DNA of 37,877 nt from an uncultured Eubacteriales bacterium (GCA_949067325.1 CARTDZ010000005.1:1955-39831), one strand, 5' to 3'. Positions 1 to 7,234 are shown, counted from the stretch's first letter. Translations and numbers: made by a program. Notes: generated from the letters alone by a model not told the origin.

Positions 1-123
1 AAAACAAATAATATGTTAGAATATAAATAGTTTAAATGAAATTATACCCTTATATGGGTAGTCGAAAAACTTTTCAATTTTTTTTTATATAATTTCTTTA
101 ACAATTAAAAGGAGGTAAAAAAA

Positions 124-366
124 ATGGACGAAAAAGATTTAGACAAAATTGCAGAATTGTTTTTTAATGCTTATGAAGAAAAACATATAGGCGTTGACTT
201 GTCACCAGAAGGCATGAGCAAATGTTTTTATGAATTGTCATCTACTCTTAATATGGATCAAAAAAAACTTCTATCTGAACTTGAAAACTTAGAAATAGAA
301 GCATACATAATTAAAGTGAAAGCTGCAATCAAATACATTATCAAATTATTATGTCCAGGCTATTAA
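124..366 (+). CDS. small hypothetical protein (80 aa)
   Basis: I do not recognise this protein. It is short, rich in Lys, Glu, Leu and Ile, and looks mostly helical, with no signal peptide and no clear membrane segment. Its reality is supported by a strong ribosome-binding site (AAAGGAGGT at 108-116, eight bases before the ATG) and by a good intrinsic terminator starting right after the stop codon. It stands alone: the next gene converges on it from the right and shares that terminator. A TATAAT at 88-93 could be its -10 box, but I see no convincing -35 element. A short inverted repeat, TACCC/GGGTA, lies upstream at 45-60. Confidence 0.7.
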   Translation: MDEKDLDKIAELFFNAYEEKHIGVDLSPEGMSKCFYELSSTLNMDQKKLLSELENLEIEAYIIKVKAAIKYIIKLLCPGY

Positions 367-395
367 AAAACCAGCGATTAGTTTTCGCTGGTTTT
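367..395. terminator. bidirectional intrinsic terminator
   Basis: Perfect 11-bp stem (AAAACCAGCGA at 367-377, TCGCTGGTTTT at 385-395) with a 7-base loop. The A and T runs at its ends make it usable on both strands. On the minus strand its first arm is part of the last sense codons (K-T-S-E) of the U32 peptidase gene, so the hairpin is partly protein-coding. Confidence 0.9.
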
Positions 396-1574
396 GTTTA
401 CTCTTAAGATGTCGCCTTTTTGAAGGTGATATGGAGTGGAGATTGAAACGATTTCTTGCACGAGTTTGCAGTCGTCGATTTGTTCGCCTTTTTCATTGAT
501 GATTTTATCTATAGTTATTGTCTTGCCAAAAGCGTCAGATGGCGAGAGGATTTCAAGGCGGTCACCTTTTTTGAAGCGGTTGCGCATTTCTACTTTTGCA
601 TAGCCATTTTTTTCATCTTCAACAACCTTTGCGATAAAGACTGCAGTTTGAACTGGCATTGAGCTTTCAAGATGTTCTTTATCGTCGCTGCCAAAATAGA
701 AACCTGTGGTGTAGCGGCGGTGACTTGTCTTTTCAAGTTCGTCAAGAAGGGTTTTCATTTCTGCATTTCCGTCAAGCGCACGTCGATAAGCGTTTACGAC
801 AGAGGCAACATAATAATCTGACTTCATGCGGCCTTCAATTTTTAAGCTCGCAATGCCCGCCTCTTCCAGCTCTTTCAAATGCTCTATCATGCAAAGGTCT
901 TTTGAGTTTAGGATATATGTCCCCCGCTCGTCCTCTTGAATTTCATATTTGTCATCGCGGCTTTCTTCGCGAATAAAGTATTTCCACCTGCACGCTTGCA
1001 CACATGCGCCACGGTTAGAGTCTCTGCCAGTCAGATAGTTTGAAAGCAGACATCGGCCAGAATAAGATATACACATCGCACCATGCACAAACGCTTCAAT
1101 TTCAACCTTTGGATCAAGATTTTTTCGGATATTTTTGATATCTGACAAACTCAACTCTCTTGCAAGCACAATACGCGTCACTCCCAAGTCGGCATAAAAT
1201 TGAGCAGCTTTGCTGTTGTTTACGTTGGCCTGCGTTGAAACATGAACATTTAGAGACGGAAAGTTTTTTCTTATATAATATATAAGCCCAACATCTGAAA
1301 CAATAAGCCCGTCAACCTTGCATTTTTCTAAGTGCTTAAGGTATGGGTCAAGATTTTCAAAGTCAACATCTTTTGCAACTATGTTGAGCGTGATATATCC
1401 CTTCTTGCCGTTCTCATGCAAAAAGTTCATTGCTTTTTCAATTTCTTCGTCAGAAAAATTGCCAGCAAAGGCACGAAGTCCAAATTGCTTACCCGCAAAA
1501 TATACAGCGTCTGCCCCAAAATGAACAGCCGTGACAAGTTTATCAAAATTCCCTGCTGGTGCTAGTAATTCCAT
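378..1574 (-). CDS. U32 family peptidase (TrhP/RlhA-like RNA hydroxylation protein)
   Basis: The start M-E-L-L-A-P-A-G-N and the A-D-A-V-Y-F-A-G segment are typical of family U32. The family's iron-sulfur cysteine cluster is visible in the middle (about residues 168-195: C-I-S-Y-S-G-R-C, then G-A-C-V-Q-A-C). Characterised members of this group (TrhP, RlhA) take part in hydroxylating tRNA wobble uridines or a 23S rRNA cytidine; which substrate applies here cannot be read from sequence. At 398 aa the length suits the TrhP-like branch. The start codon overlaps the pnuC stop by one base (TAATG) and is preceded by GAGGAG, so it is probably translationally coupled to pnuC. The 3' end overlaps a terminator hairpin. 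Confidence 0.9.
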   Translation of the reverse strand: MELLAPAGNFDKLVTAVHFGADAVYFAGKQFGLRAFAGNFSDEEIEKAMNFLHENGKKGYITLNIVAKDVDFENLDPYLKHLEKCKVDGLIVSDVGLIYYIRKNFPSLNVHVSTQANVNNSKAAQFYADLGVTRIVLARELSLSDIKNIRKNLDPKVEIEAFVHGAMCISYSGRCLLSNYLTGRDSNRGACVQACRWKYFIREESRDDKYEIQEDERGTYILNSKDLCMIEHLKELEEAGIASLKIEGRMKSDYYVASVVNAYRRALDGNAEMKTLLDELEKTSHRRYTTGFYFGSDDKEHLESSMPVQTAVFIAKVVEDEKNGYAKVEMRNRFKKGDRLEILSPSDAFGKTITIDKIINEKGEQIDDCKLVQEIVSISTPYHLQKGDILRVNKTSEN

Positions 1575-2311
1575 TATTTTTTCTCCTCTTCAATATTTTG
1601 TTTTTGAGCTTTTTCAAGTTTAAGCCAATTTGTAAAGCCATAAATGTTGTTTACAAGGTATGCAACCATGCTGACCGCGATTGGCACAAAATTTGAGCCA
1701 TTTGTCTGTCCACTTGCAAGAGGCAAAATCCACATTGCTAAACAAATCAAGTTTACAATGATATAGGCGATAAATTGAAACTTGCTTCCTCGCATAGTCA
1801 AATAGTTTGCCACCAATGAAATTGCCAAGGACGCTGTGCTAAGCAAAAGAAATTTTGTGTTAAAGGCTTTAAGCATGAAATATGCACCAGTCATAACAGC
1901 CACAACCGCAGCCGCAATTGACACCCATTCTTTCCAGCACAAGCGTCTCATAATCATTTTATCTGCGAGTTGTGCGCCTTTTCTTTTCTTGACAATCCAA
2001 TAGATGAAGGCATATGCTTGCAAAGGCACAACAATAACAAGCGATACAATCATTTCGCCGTAAAGCCCTTGCAAGTATGACTGTGCAGCGTAGAGTGCAT
2101 ACATTGCGATAAGCACAATAGGCGCGAAGAAAAATCCCTTTGAAAGACAGAAAACTGCCAAAATTCCAACAATTGAATATATGATTGAAAGTGCATCGCA
2201 TTTGAAAACGATTGAAACAACAATGATTGCAATTAATGCAGTTGGCAAAAAGATTTTATCATACAGATTGAAACCCTTAAAAAAGTTTTTAATTTTATTT
2301 TCTTTTTCCAT
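1574..2311 (-). CDS. pnuC: PnuC-family nicotinamide riboside transporter
   Basis: This is a membrane protein of 245 aa with about seven hydrophobic helices. The final segment, N-N-I-Y-G-F-T-N-W-L-K, and the inner Y-A-F-I-Y-W motif match the PnuC family, which imports nicotinamide riboside for NAD synthesis by facilitated diffusion. It sits between tsaD and the U32 gene, overlapping each by a single base (TAATG), so the three are almost certainly one transcript. I see no NAD-responsive riboswitch. A related vitamin transporter of the same fold remains possible, since substrate cannot be assigned from sequence alone. Confidence 0.82.
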   Translation of the reverse strand: MEKENKIKNFFKGFNLYDKIFLPTALIAIIVVSIVFKCDALSIIYSIVGILAVFCLSKGFFFAPIVLIAMYALYAAQSYLQGLYGEMIVSLVIVVPLQAYAFIYWIVKKRKGAQLADKMIMRRLCWKEWVSIAAAVVAVMTGAYFMLKAFNTKFLLLSTASLAISLVANYLTMRGSKFQFIAYIIVNLICLAMWILPLASGQTNGSNFVPIAVSMVAYLVNNIYGFTNWLKLEKAQKQNIEEEKK

Positions 2312-3372
2312 TATAAATCCACATTTGGCTTGGCTGAAAGTGAGAGATCAGCAAGGCCTATTCCTTTTTTTATCATATAGAAAGCCGCCGCGCCAATCAT
2401 AGCAGCATTATCAGTGCAATATTTTAAAACTGGGCTGAAAAACTCAATGTTTTCTTTTTGGCAATTTTCAGTCAACTTTTCTTTAAGGCGAGAGTTCGCA
2501 CCAACGCCGCCAGCAACTACAAGTTTGTGAATTCCGCTTTGCTGGCAAGCCCTTATTGCTTTTTCAGCAAGCTCGCTTGTCACACACTCTTGAAAAGAAG
2601 AGGCAATGTCAGCTTTGTTTATCTCTTCGCCTTTTTGAGTTTTGTTGTGAACATAATTTACAACTGCCGTTTTTATTCCACTAAAAGAAAAGTTTAGCGA
2701 GTTTTTAAGGCTGCTTGAAACATTGAATTTGATAGAAGGCTGCCCTTCTTTTGCAAGCCTGTCAATTTCAGGTCCGCCTGGATAAGGAAGCCCCAGCACC
2801 CTTGCAACCTTGTCAAAAGCCTCGCCAACAGCGTCATCAACTGTTGTGCCAAGAAGGGTCATGTCATAATAATCATCAACTTTCAAAATTGCACTATGGC
2901 CGCCGCTTACCATTAAACAAACAAAAGGAGGTGTGAGCGAAGAATGAGATATATAGTTTGCACCAATATGGCCATGCACATGGCTTACTGCAATCAAAGG
3001 CAGATCGAGTGAATAAGCAAGTGCTTTTGCAAAATTGACACCTACAAGCAAAGCTCCTATAAGCCCCGCACCAAAAGTTACTGCAATTGCGTCAATATCA
3101 TCTTTGGTAACCTTCGCCGTAGCAAGAGCCTCGTCGAATATATTTGAAATGGCTGTTATGTGATTGCGCGAAGCCACTTCTGGCACGACGCCGCCAAAGC
3201 GTCTATGAATTTCAATTTGAGAAGCCACAATGTTTGAAAGCACTTCTCGCCCATTTTTAACGACAGCAATGCTTGTCTCATCGCAAGAAGATTCTATAGA
3301 AAGAATAAGCACTTCATTTTTGTGCCTTAACCCTTCAAATTTTTCTTGCATACGTTGAAAATAGGTTTTCAT
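2311..3372 (-). CDS. tsaD: tRNA N6-threonylcarbamoyladenosine transferase TsaD
   Basis: TsaD transfers the threonylcarbamoyl group onto A37 of ANN-decoding tRNAs, working with TsaB and TsaE. The protein has the family opening L-S-I-E-S-S-C-D-E-T, the metal-binding H-V-H-G-H, the S-G-G-H-S segment, G-E-A-F-D-K-V-A-R-V-L-G-L-P-Y-P-G-G, and the late N-A-A-M-I-G. I chose the ATG at 3372 (353 aa). Reading further upstream adds about 57 residues of low-complexity sequence running into the spoIIP gene. No Shine-Dalgarno precedes this ATG, but an extended -10 promoter ends seven bases before it, suggesting a leaderless mRNA. ATG 3351 or GTG 3312 are alternative starts. tsaB and tsaE are not nearby. 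Confidence 0.93.
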   Translation of the reverse strand: MKTYFQRMQEKFEGLRHKNEVLILSIESSCDETSIAVVKNGREVLSNIVASQIEIHRRFGGVVPEVASRNHITAISNIFDEALATAKVTKDDIDAIAVTFGAGLIGALLVGVNFAKALAYSLDLPLIAVSHVHGHIGANYISHSSLTPPFVCLMVSGGHSAILKVDDYYDMTLLGTTVDDAVGEAFDKVARVLGLPYPGGPEIDRLAKEGQPSIKFNVSSSLKNSLNFSFSGIKTAVVNYVHNKTQKGEEINKADIASSFQECVTSELAEKAIRACQQSGIHKLVVAGGVGANSRLKEKLTENCQKENIEFFSPVLKYCTDNAAMIGAAAFYMIKKGIGLADLSLSAKPNVDL

Positions 3373-3379
3373 CAACTCA

Positions 3380-3408
3380 AATATATCACAAAAAGGCAAA
3401 AAAAACAA
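3380..3408 (-). promoter_or_regulatory. sigma-A-type promoter for tsaD-pnuC-U32
   Basis: Read on the minus strand: TTGTTT (3408-3403), 17-base spacer, TATATT (3385-3380), with TG one base before the -10 (extended -10). Seven bases separate the -10 from the chosen tsaD ATG, so transcription would start at or next to the start codon. Confidence 0.6.
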
Positions 3409-3432
3409 ATAAAGCTGGACAAAATTAAATAA

Positions 3433-3450
3433 TGTGCAACTTTTTGCACA
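3433..3450. repeat. 7-bp inverted repeat upstream of spoIIP
   Basis: TGTGCAA (3433-3439) and TTGCACA (3444-3450) with a 4-base spacer, ending 10 bases before the spoIIP ATG and lying in the divergent region with tsaD. No T run follows, so it is not a terminator. It could be a protein-binding operator or a small RNA hairpin. Confidence 0.55.
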
Positions 3451-3460
3451 TATTAATTGC

Positions 3461-4648
3461 ATGAAAAACACAAAACTTTTAAGAAATTTAATTTTATTTA
3501 CTCTTGTCATTGCCATGATTTTTTCAGCACTTGCAATGGCCATTATTCCTATTTATCAAACTGCACATGGCAAAATTGAAACAAGTTATGCCGTCGACGG
3601 ACAAGTAAATGACAGTTACATTGTCTACACCACTGACAATGTCTATCTTTTTGAAAAAAGTGACGTTGAGGTTGGTGATTTGATTTTGACGAAAGACTTT
3701 AAACAATATGAGATCGAAAGCATTGATCAAGAAAATCGTATTGCTTATGCAAAATTTATCAAAGATGTCAAAAGACCAAACATAACTAAAAAGCCCAAAA
3801 GTAGAGCTTCGCAGTTAAGCCAAGAAAATGAAAACAAAAATATCTGTATGTATATGACGCACAATGACGAAAGCTATAAGCCAACTGATGGTTATGACAG
3901 CATATATGGCGCTGGTGGAATACATGACGTGGCAAAAAAGTTTAAAGCTGAACTTGAAAAGCAAGGCATAAAAGTCACACTTGATGAAACGCTGCATATA
4001 CCTCACAATTCAAGTGCATATTCGCGAAGCAGCGTAACTGCCAAAAAGCTCAATAATCAAAACCCTGACGCACTTTTTGATATACATAGAGACGGCGTGG
4101 CAAGAAGTTATTACCTCACAAAAATTGACAATAAAGAAGCAAGCAAGGTGAGAATTGTCGTTGGCAAATCCAATCCAAACTTCAATCAAAATTATGAGTT
4201 TGCAACCGTGGTTTTCGCGGTCGGTCAAGAACTTTATCCATGGCTATTTTCTGACATCTATTGTGGAAAAGGCCACTACAATCAGGCCTTGCAAAACAAA
4301 GCTCTTTTGTTTGAAATGGGCACCTATCTCATTGAAAAAGATTTGGTCTATACTTCACTGCCATACCTTGCTGATGTTGTAAATACCTCTTTATATGGCA
4401 CAACTGTTGATGAGGAAGAAGAAAACCCAGTGGATAACATCATAATTGGCGGCGACATCACTTCAAAACCAACAGTAAACGACCACTTCAACAATATCTC
4501 AAACACTTCTTCCAAAGGTTATTTGTTCTGGCTCATTCCACTTCTTATCACTTTTGTTGGTGGCGGAACAGCAATTGCAGCAATATTAATCTTTTCAAAA
4601 CCAAAACAAACAAAAGCAAGAAAAGGCAATAATAAAAACAAGAAATAA
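3461..4648 (+). CDS. spoIIP: stage II sporulation protein P (SpoIIP-like cell wall hydrolase)
   Basis: SpoIIP is the amidase/endopeptidase of the DMP complex that thins septal peptidoglycan during engulfment. An N-terminal membrane anchor (about residues 6-30) is followed by the catalytic domain (about 120-310), with the family motifs T-H-N-D-E-S-Y, D-I-H-R-D-G and L-L-F-E-M-G in order; the His and Glu residues are expected metal or catalytic positions. The last motif is usually E-V-G. A second hydrophobic helix (about residues 354-380, G-Y-L-F-W-L-I-P-L-L) and a Lys-rich tail follow, which is unusual because B. subtilis SpoIIP has only the N-terminal anchor. Start: ATG 3461 keeps a normal anchor; a GTG at 3434 is possible. 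Neither has a Shine-Dalgarno. A sporulation-type -10 (CATATTA) lies at 3448-3454. Confidence 0.85.
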   Translation: MKNTKLLRNLILFTLVIAMIFSALAMAIIPIYQTAHGKIETSYAVDGQVNDSYIVYTTDNVYLFEKSDVEVGDLILTKDFKQYEIESIDQENRIAYAKFIKDVKRPNITKKPKSRASQLSQENENKNICMYMTHNDESYKPTDGYDSIYGAGGIHDVAKKFKAELEKQGIKVTLDETLHIPHNSSAYSRSSVTAKKLNNQNPDALFDIHRDGVARSYYLTKIDNKEASKVRIVVGKSNPNFNQNYEFATVVFAVGQELYPWLFSDIYCGKGHYNQALQNKALLFEMGTYLIEKDLVYTSLPYLADVVNTSLYGTTVDEEEENPVDNIIIGGDITSKPTVNDHFNNISNTSSKGYLFWLIPLLITFVGGGTAIAAILIFSKPKQTKARKGNNKNKK

Positions 4649-4696
4649 ACACAAAAAATAACGATTTGATCGCATTTTTCAAAAGATTGAAAGAAT

Positions 4697-4730
4697 AAAA
4701 AGTATGAGCATATGTTCATACTTTTTTTTA
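4697..4730. terminator. intrinsic terminator between spoIIP and prfB
   Basis: AAAAAGTATGA (4697-4707) pairs with TCATACTTTTT (4716-4726) across an 8-base loop and is followed by more T. The A-rich left flank makes it usable from both sides, ending spoIIP (plus) and prfB (minus). Confidence 0.85.
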
Positions 4731-4790
4731 ATAGAATTTTTTAATAAGGTTGTTAATTAGGCTTGTTATTAGGTTGGTTTTAAGATTTTT

Positions 4791-5889
4791 TTAATAAAGT
4801 TTTTTAAGGTATTCATTTATAAACTCTTGTATATTTCCGTTCATAACGCCTTGAATATCACTATCTTCATAGCCAGAGCGATGGTCTTTTACAAGTGTGT
4901 AAGGACAAAAAACATACGATCGAATTTGGCTGCCCCACTCAATCTTTTTTATTTCGCCACGAATTTCTGCCAGCTTTTCCATCTCTTCACTTTCAGCCTT
5001 TTCGACAAGCTTTGAGTAAAGCATTTTCATAGCATTTTCTTTGTTTTGAAGTTGACTTCGCTCTGTTTGGCAAGCAGTCACTATTCCTGTTGGAATATGA
5101 GTTATTCTTATAGCAGACTCAGTCTTATTTACGTGCTGGCCGCCTGCACCTGACGCGCGGAAGGTATCTATTTTTAGGTCTTCTGGCCTGATTTCAATCT
5201 CTGGCTGTTCTTCAATTTTTGGCATAACTTCAACGCTTGCAAAAGATGTATGCCTGCGTGCGTTTGAGTCAAAAGGCGAAATTCGCACAAGTCTATGCAC
5301 ACCTTTCTCACATTTTAAGTAACCATAGGCATACTGGCCTAGCACTTCAAAAGTTATACCTTTCAGCCCCGCCTCATCGCCATCAAGCACGTCTAAAACT
5401 TTAAGCTTAAACCCATTTTTTTCGCTGTACATTTGATACATACGATATAGCATATCAGTCCAGTCTTGAGCTTCAGTTCCGCCAGCCCCAGCGTGAAGAG
5501 TTATGATTGCGTCATAACTATCATACTTGCCTGACAAAAGAGTTTCAACTTTGGCTTTTTCCATTTTCTTTTCAAGTTGATGCACAGCTTCTTCAAGCTC
5601 GCTTTCCAAACTTTGATCTTGACACTCTTCAATCATTTCTATAAGAGCATTACAATCGCCCAAACCTGAAGAAAGTGTTTTTATTGTATCAAGCTTTTCT
5701 TCAATAGTTTTTATGTTTTTGCCAACTTCCAAAACGAGTTTTTGGTTTAAATAAAAGCCCTCTTCACCCTGTTTGGTTTTAAGTTTTTCTAGTTCTTCTT
5801 CAAGTTTTGACTGGTCAAAGACACTCCTTTATAAAAGTCAAATCTTCCTTCAAAACATTTATTCTGATTTTAAAATTGTCGAGTATCAT
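4791..5889 (-). CDS. prfB: peptide chain release factor 2, with programmed +1 frameshift
   Basis: RF2 recognises UGA and UAA stop codons and releases the peptide. The gene is in two frames: 24 codons from ATG 5889 (after GGGAGG, seven bases upstream) reach an in-frame TGA at 5817-5815, and a +1 shift at CTT-TGA-C joins a 341-codon frame ending at 4791, for about 365 aa, the normal RF2 length. The tRNA-mimic motif S-P-F (in R-I-S-P-F-D-S-N-A-R-R) marks RF2 rather than RF1, and G-G-Q (in G-A-G-G-Q-H-V-N-K) is the peptidyl-release motif. Read without the shift, the gene would appear as a truncated protein of about 313 aa. Regulation is by RF2 level: low RF2 favours the shift. secA, the usual upstream neighbour, is absent. 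Confidence 0.95.
5814..5828 (-). promoter_or_regulatory. prfB programmed +1 frameshift site
   Basis: On the minus strand: AGGAG (5828-5824), a 3-base gap (TGT), slippery CTT (5820-5818), TGA (5817-5815), then C. This is the canonical RF2 autoregulatory layout, with an internal Shine-Dalgarno-like element placed three bases before the slip codon. Confidence 0.95.
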
Positions 5890-5978
5890 CACAAAACCTC
5901 CCAAAATTCATATTTAATATATCATATTTTTCTTTTTTTGCCAAACTTAATTTAACATTTGGATTGAATTTTTGCACA

Positions 5979-5992
5979 AAAGCCATGGCTTT
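5979..5992. promoter_or_regulatory. 14-bp perfect palindrome, candidate operator
   Basis: AAAGCCATGGCTTT equals its own reverse complement. It lies just before a sporulation-type -10 (CATATTATA, 5996-6004) and about 75 bases upstream of the gene at 6069, a position suited to a repressor or activator site. The regulator is unknown. Confidence 0.5.
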
Positions 5993-5995
5993 AAA

Positions 5996-6004
5996 CATAT
6001 TATA
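5996..6004 (+). promoter_or_regulatory. possible sigma-K/sigma-E-type -10 element
   Basis: CATATTATA fits the sigma-K -10 pattern CATA-NNN-TA. An AC dinucleotide at 5976-5977 could be the minimal -35, but the spacer is 18 bases, one or two longer than usual. No good sigma-A promoter is visible here. Confidence 0.35.
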
Positions 6005-6068
6005 GAGTGTATGCAAAGTTCTCTGGCAAAAGGACTTGTTTTGCACAACAAAATAGGAGGTTAAATAA

Positions 6069-6731
6069 ATGTCATTTTACATCAATAACACAAATCCACA
6101 TCGTCCTGGTCCAATCGGGAACAATGGATTAAACGGAATTTGCGAAAAGGTTTTGATTGAAACAACAAAAGTTTTTGACGCTTGTGTATCTCAGTCAACT
6201 GAAAGCGGCATTGTATTGCCAGTTACAGGCTTCAACCCAGCAAATCCTGCACTGCCACTCACATATATTTCAGCTCAAAACACAGTTGGCGAAAGTGCGA
6301 CAATAAGCGATCTCGTAATTGACCGCATTGATTCATCGCCAAACTATGCAAATGTGAGCATGAATGTTACCATTCCAGTAACTGTAACTTATCGTGATGC
6401 AAACGGCGTGCTTGGCACTGCTTCATCAAGTATAACAGTTGCCAAAAATGTTATACTTTTTGTGCCACAACCATCACTTAGCCCTATAAACATCACAGCT
6501 ACCGCAACATTTGCAAGCACAATTGGTACATTTAGTGGCGAAAACACATTCACAGTAACTGGCTGTATTCAAATTCTTTTAAAAGTCACCGCAGTTGTTG
6601 ATTTACTCGTGCCAAGCTTTGGTTACCCTGTTGTGCCACCATGCCAACAAGCACCTGCAAACTCAGCTTGTCAAGCTTTGGCCGATCTTCCACTTTATCC
6701 AACAGCAACATCATCAAACAATATACAATAA
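6069..6731 (+). CDS. hypothetical protein, possibly a spore-surface protein
   Basis: I do not recognise a named family. The 220-aa product opens with a short Pro/Gly/Asn-rich tract (H-R-P-G-P-I-G-N-N-G-L-N-G), followed by a Cys-containing segment around residues 24-40 (C-E-K-V then K-V-F-D-A-C). A long beta-rich Thr/Val/Ala/Ser region covers about residues 70-180, and a Cys/Pro-rich tail ends in a Ser/Asn stretch. There is no signal peptide or membrane helix. The K-V-F-D-x-C type segment and the composition recall small clostridial spore coat proteins, but this is only an impression. The start is fixed by AGGAGGT seven bases upstream. A sporulation-type -10 box and a palindrome lie upstream, and a terminator follows. 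Confidence 0.75.
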   Translation: MSFYINNTNPHRPGPIGNNGLNGICEKVLIETTKVFDACVSQSTESGIVLPVTGFNPANPALPLTYISAQNTVGESATISDLVIDRIDSSPNYANVSMNVTIPVTVTYRDANGVLGTASSSITVAKNVILFVPQPSLSPINITATATFASTIGTFSGENTFTVTGCIQILLKVTAVVDLLVPSFGYPVVPPCQQAPANSACQALADLPLYPTATSSNNIQ

Positions 6732-6793
6732 GACAAATTTAATCAAATTTATATCTTGTTGTTTACAAAAACAAAAAAGGCTTTTAGTCACTC

Positions 6794-6807
6794 AATTTTG
6801 AAACTAG
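6794..6807. repeat. left copy of a 14-bp inverted repeat
   Basis: AATTTTGAAACTAG is the exact reverse complement of 8350-8363. The pair brackets the structured-RNA candidate, a G+C-rich hairpin and the GNAT gene. I see no direct target-site duplication outside the repeats. Confidence 0.6.
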
Positions 6808-6820
6808 CGGATTAATAAAA

Positions 6821-6858
6821 GAAAAACATAGACAAAAACAGCCTATGTTTTCTTTTTT
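6821..6858 (+). terminator. intrinsic terminator after the 6069 gene
   Basis: AAAACATAG (6823-6831) pairs with CTATGTTTT (6843-6851) across an 11-base loop, followed by C and a run of six T. Confidence 0.8.
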
Positions 6859-6860
6859 GT

Positions 6861-7065
6861 GCTTACTCTCTCTTAACTGCAAAATAAAGCGAATACTTCT
6901 GCCGTTGTCACAGGTTGTCGTTTTAGTAACATATTCTCAAAATCTTTGGACATGCACTTTAACCTTGACAACAAAGAATATTCGCTTACACTAAAAATGG
7001 AGAGAAGAAAACAGAAAGCAAAAGAGCGGACTGCGTTATGCTCCGCCAGCAAACCGCTCTTTTTT
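6861..7065 (+). ncRNA. candidate structured non-coding RNA (long hairpin plus terminator)
   Basis: This is non-coding sequence with a long paired structure. The core is a stem of about 25 bp. AAGCGAATA (6887-6895) pairs perfectly with TATTCGCTT (6979-6987). TTCT/AGAA, GTTGTCA/TGACAAC and AGGTT/AACCT continue the stem inward with small bulges, up to a loop of about 44 bases. Outside it, two unpaired strands (about 6876-6886 and 6988-6998) form a symmetric bubble. A weaker closing stem (TGCTT...CTCTC with GAGAG...AAGCA) comes next. A perfect 9-bp terminator follows at once. This layout of closing stem, central bubble and terminal stem resembles 6S RNA, but I see no conserved 6S sequence that settles it. 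No clear promoter was found. The plus strand is inferred from the T run. Confidence 0.5.
7021..7065 (+). terminator. intrinsic terminator of the candidate RNA
   Basis: AAAGAGCGG (7021-7029) pairs perfectly with CCGCTCTTT (7054-7062), ending in six T (7060-7065). The 24-base loop contains TCCGC (7042-7046), which could instead pair with GCGGA (7026-7030), so an alternative fold exists. Confidence 0.75.
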
Positions 7066-7083
7066 GAGCAAAATTAAGTTTAT

Positions 7084-7140
7084 GTGTGTGCTTGTCTGGC
7101 GAGGCGAAGCCGAGCCGCTTGTATCAAGACAAGCACACGC
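7084..7140. repeat. G+C-rich compound hairpin
   Basis: GTGTGCTTGTCT (7086-7097) pairs perfectly with AGACAAGCACAC (7127-7138). Inside lies a nested hairpin, 7098-7116, of form GGC-GA-GGC-GAA-GCC-GA-GCC, whose two GA/GA mismatches could form tandem sheared G-A pairs. It is far richer in G+C than anything around it and has no T run, so it is not a terminator. It may be a dispersed genomic repeat. Confidence 0.6.
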
Positions 7141-7234
7141 CAAAATGCCAAATAAAAAAATTTTAAAATATTTGATTAATTTTAATACAAAGACGATATG
7201 TTTATGCTATTATTAAATTAAGGAGTAAATAAAG

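Noticed and set aside
456..976. Long antisense reading frames over the U32 gene and similar frames elsewhere
   Set aside because: They lack Shine-Dalgarnos and recognisable domains, and they lie opposite well-identified genes.
3373..3543. N-terminal extension of TsaD to 410 aa
   Set aside because: The extra residues are unlike TsaD, cover the tsaD promoter and run into the spoIIP coding region on the other strand.
4741..4786. Degenerate TTAATAAGG/TTGTTATTAGG repeats after prfB
   Set aside because: Short, imperfect and A+T-rich; they look like low-complexity sequence between a stop codon and a terminator.
4791..5732. Apparent short RF2 of 313 aa beginning at 5732
   Set aside because: The missing N-terminus is present in the preceding frame and joined by the programmed +1 frameshift, giving a normal 365-aa RF2.
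6861..7065. SRP RNA, RNase P RNA or tmRNA in the 6732-7234 gap
   Set aside because: None of their conserved sequence blocks is present (for example the SRP GGAAG/AGCA tetraloop region or the RNase P P4 core).
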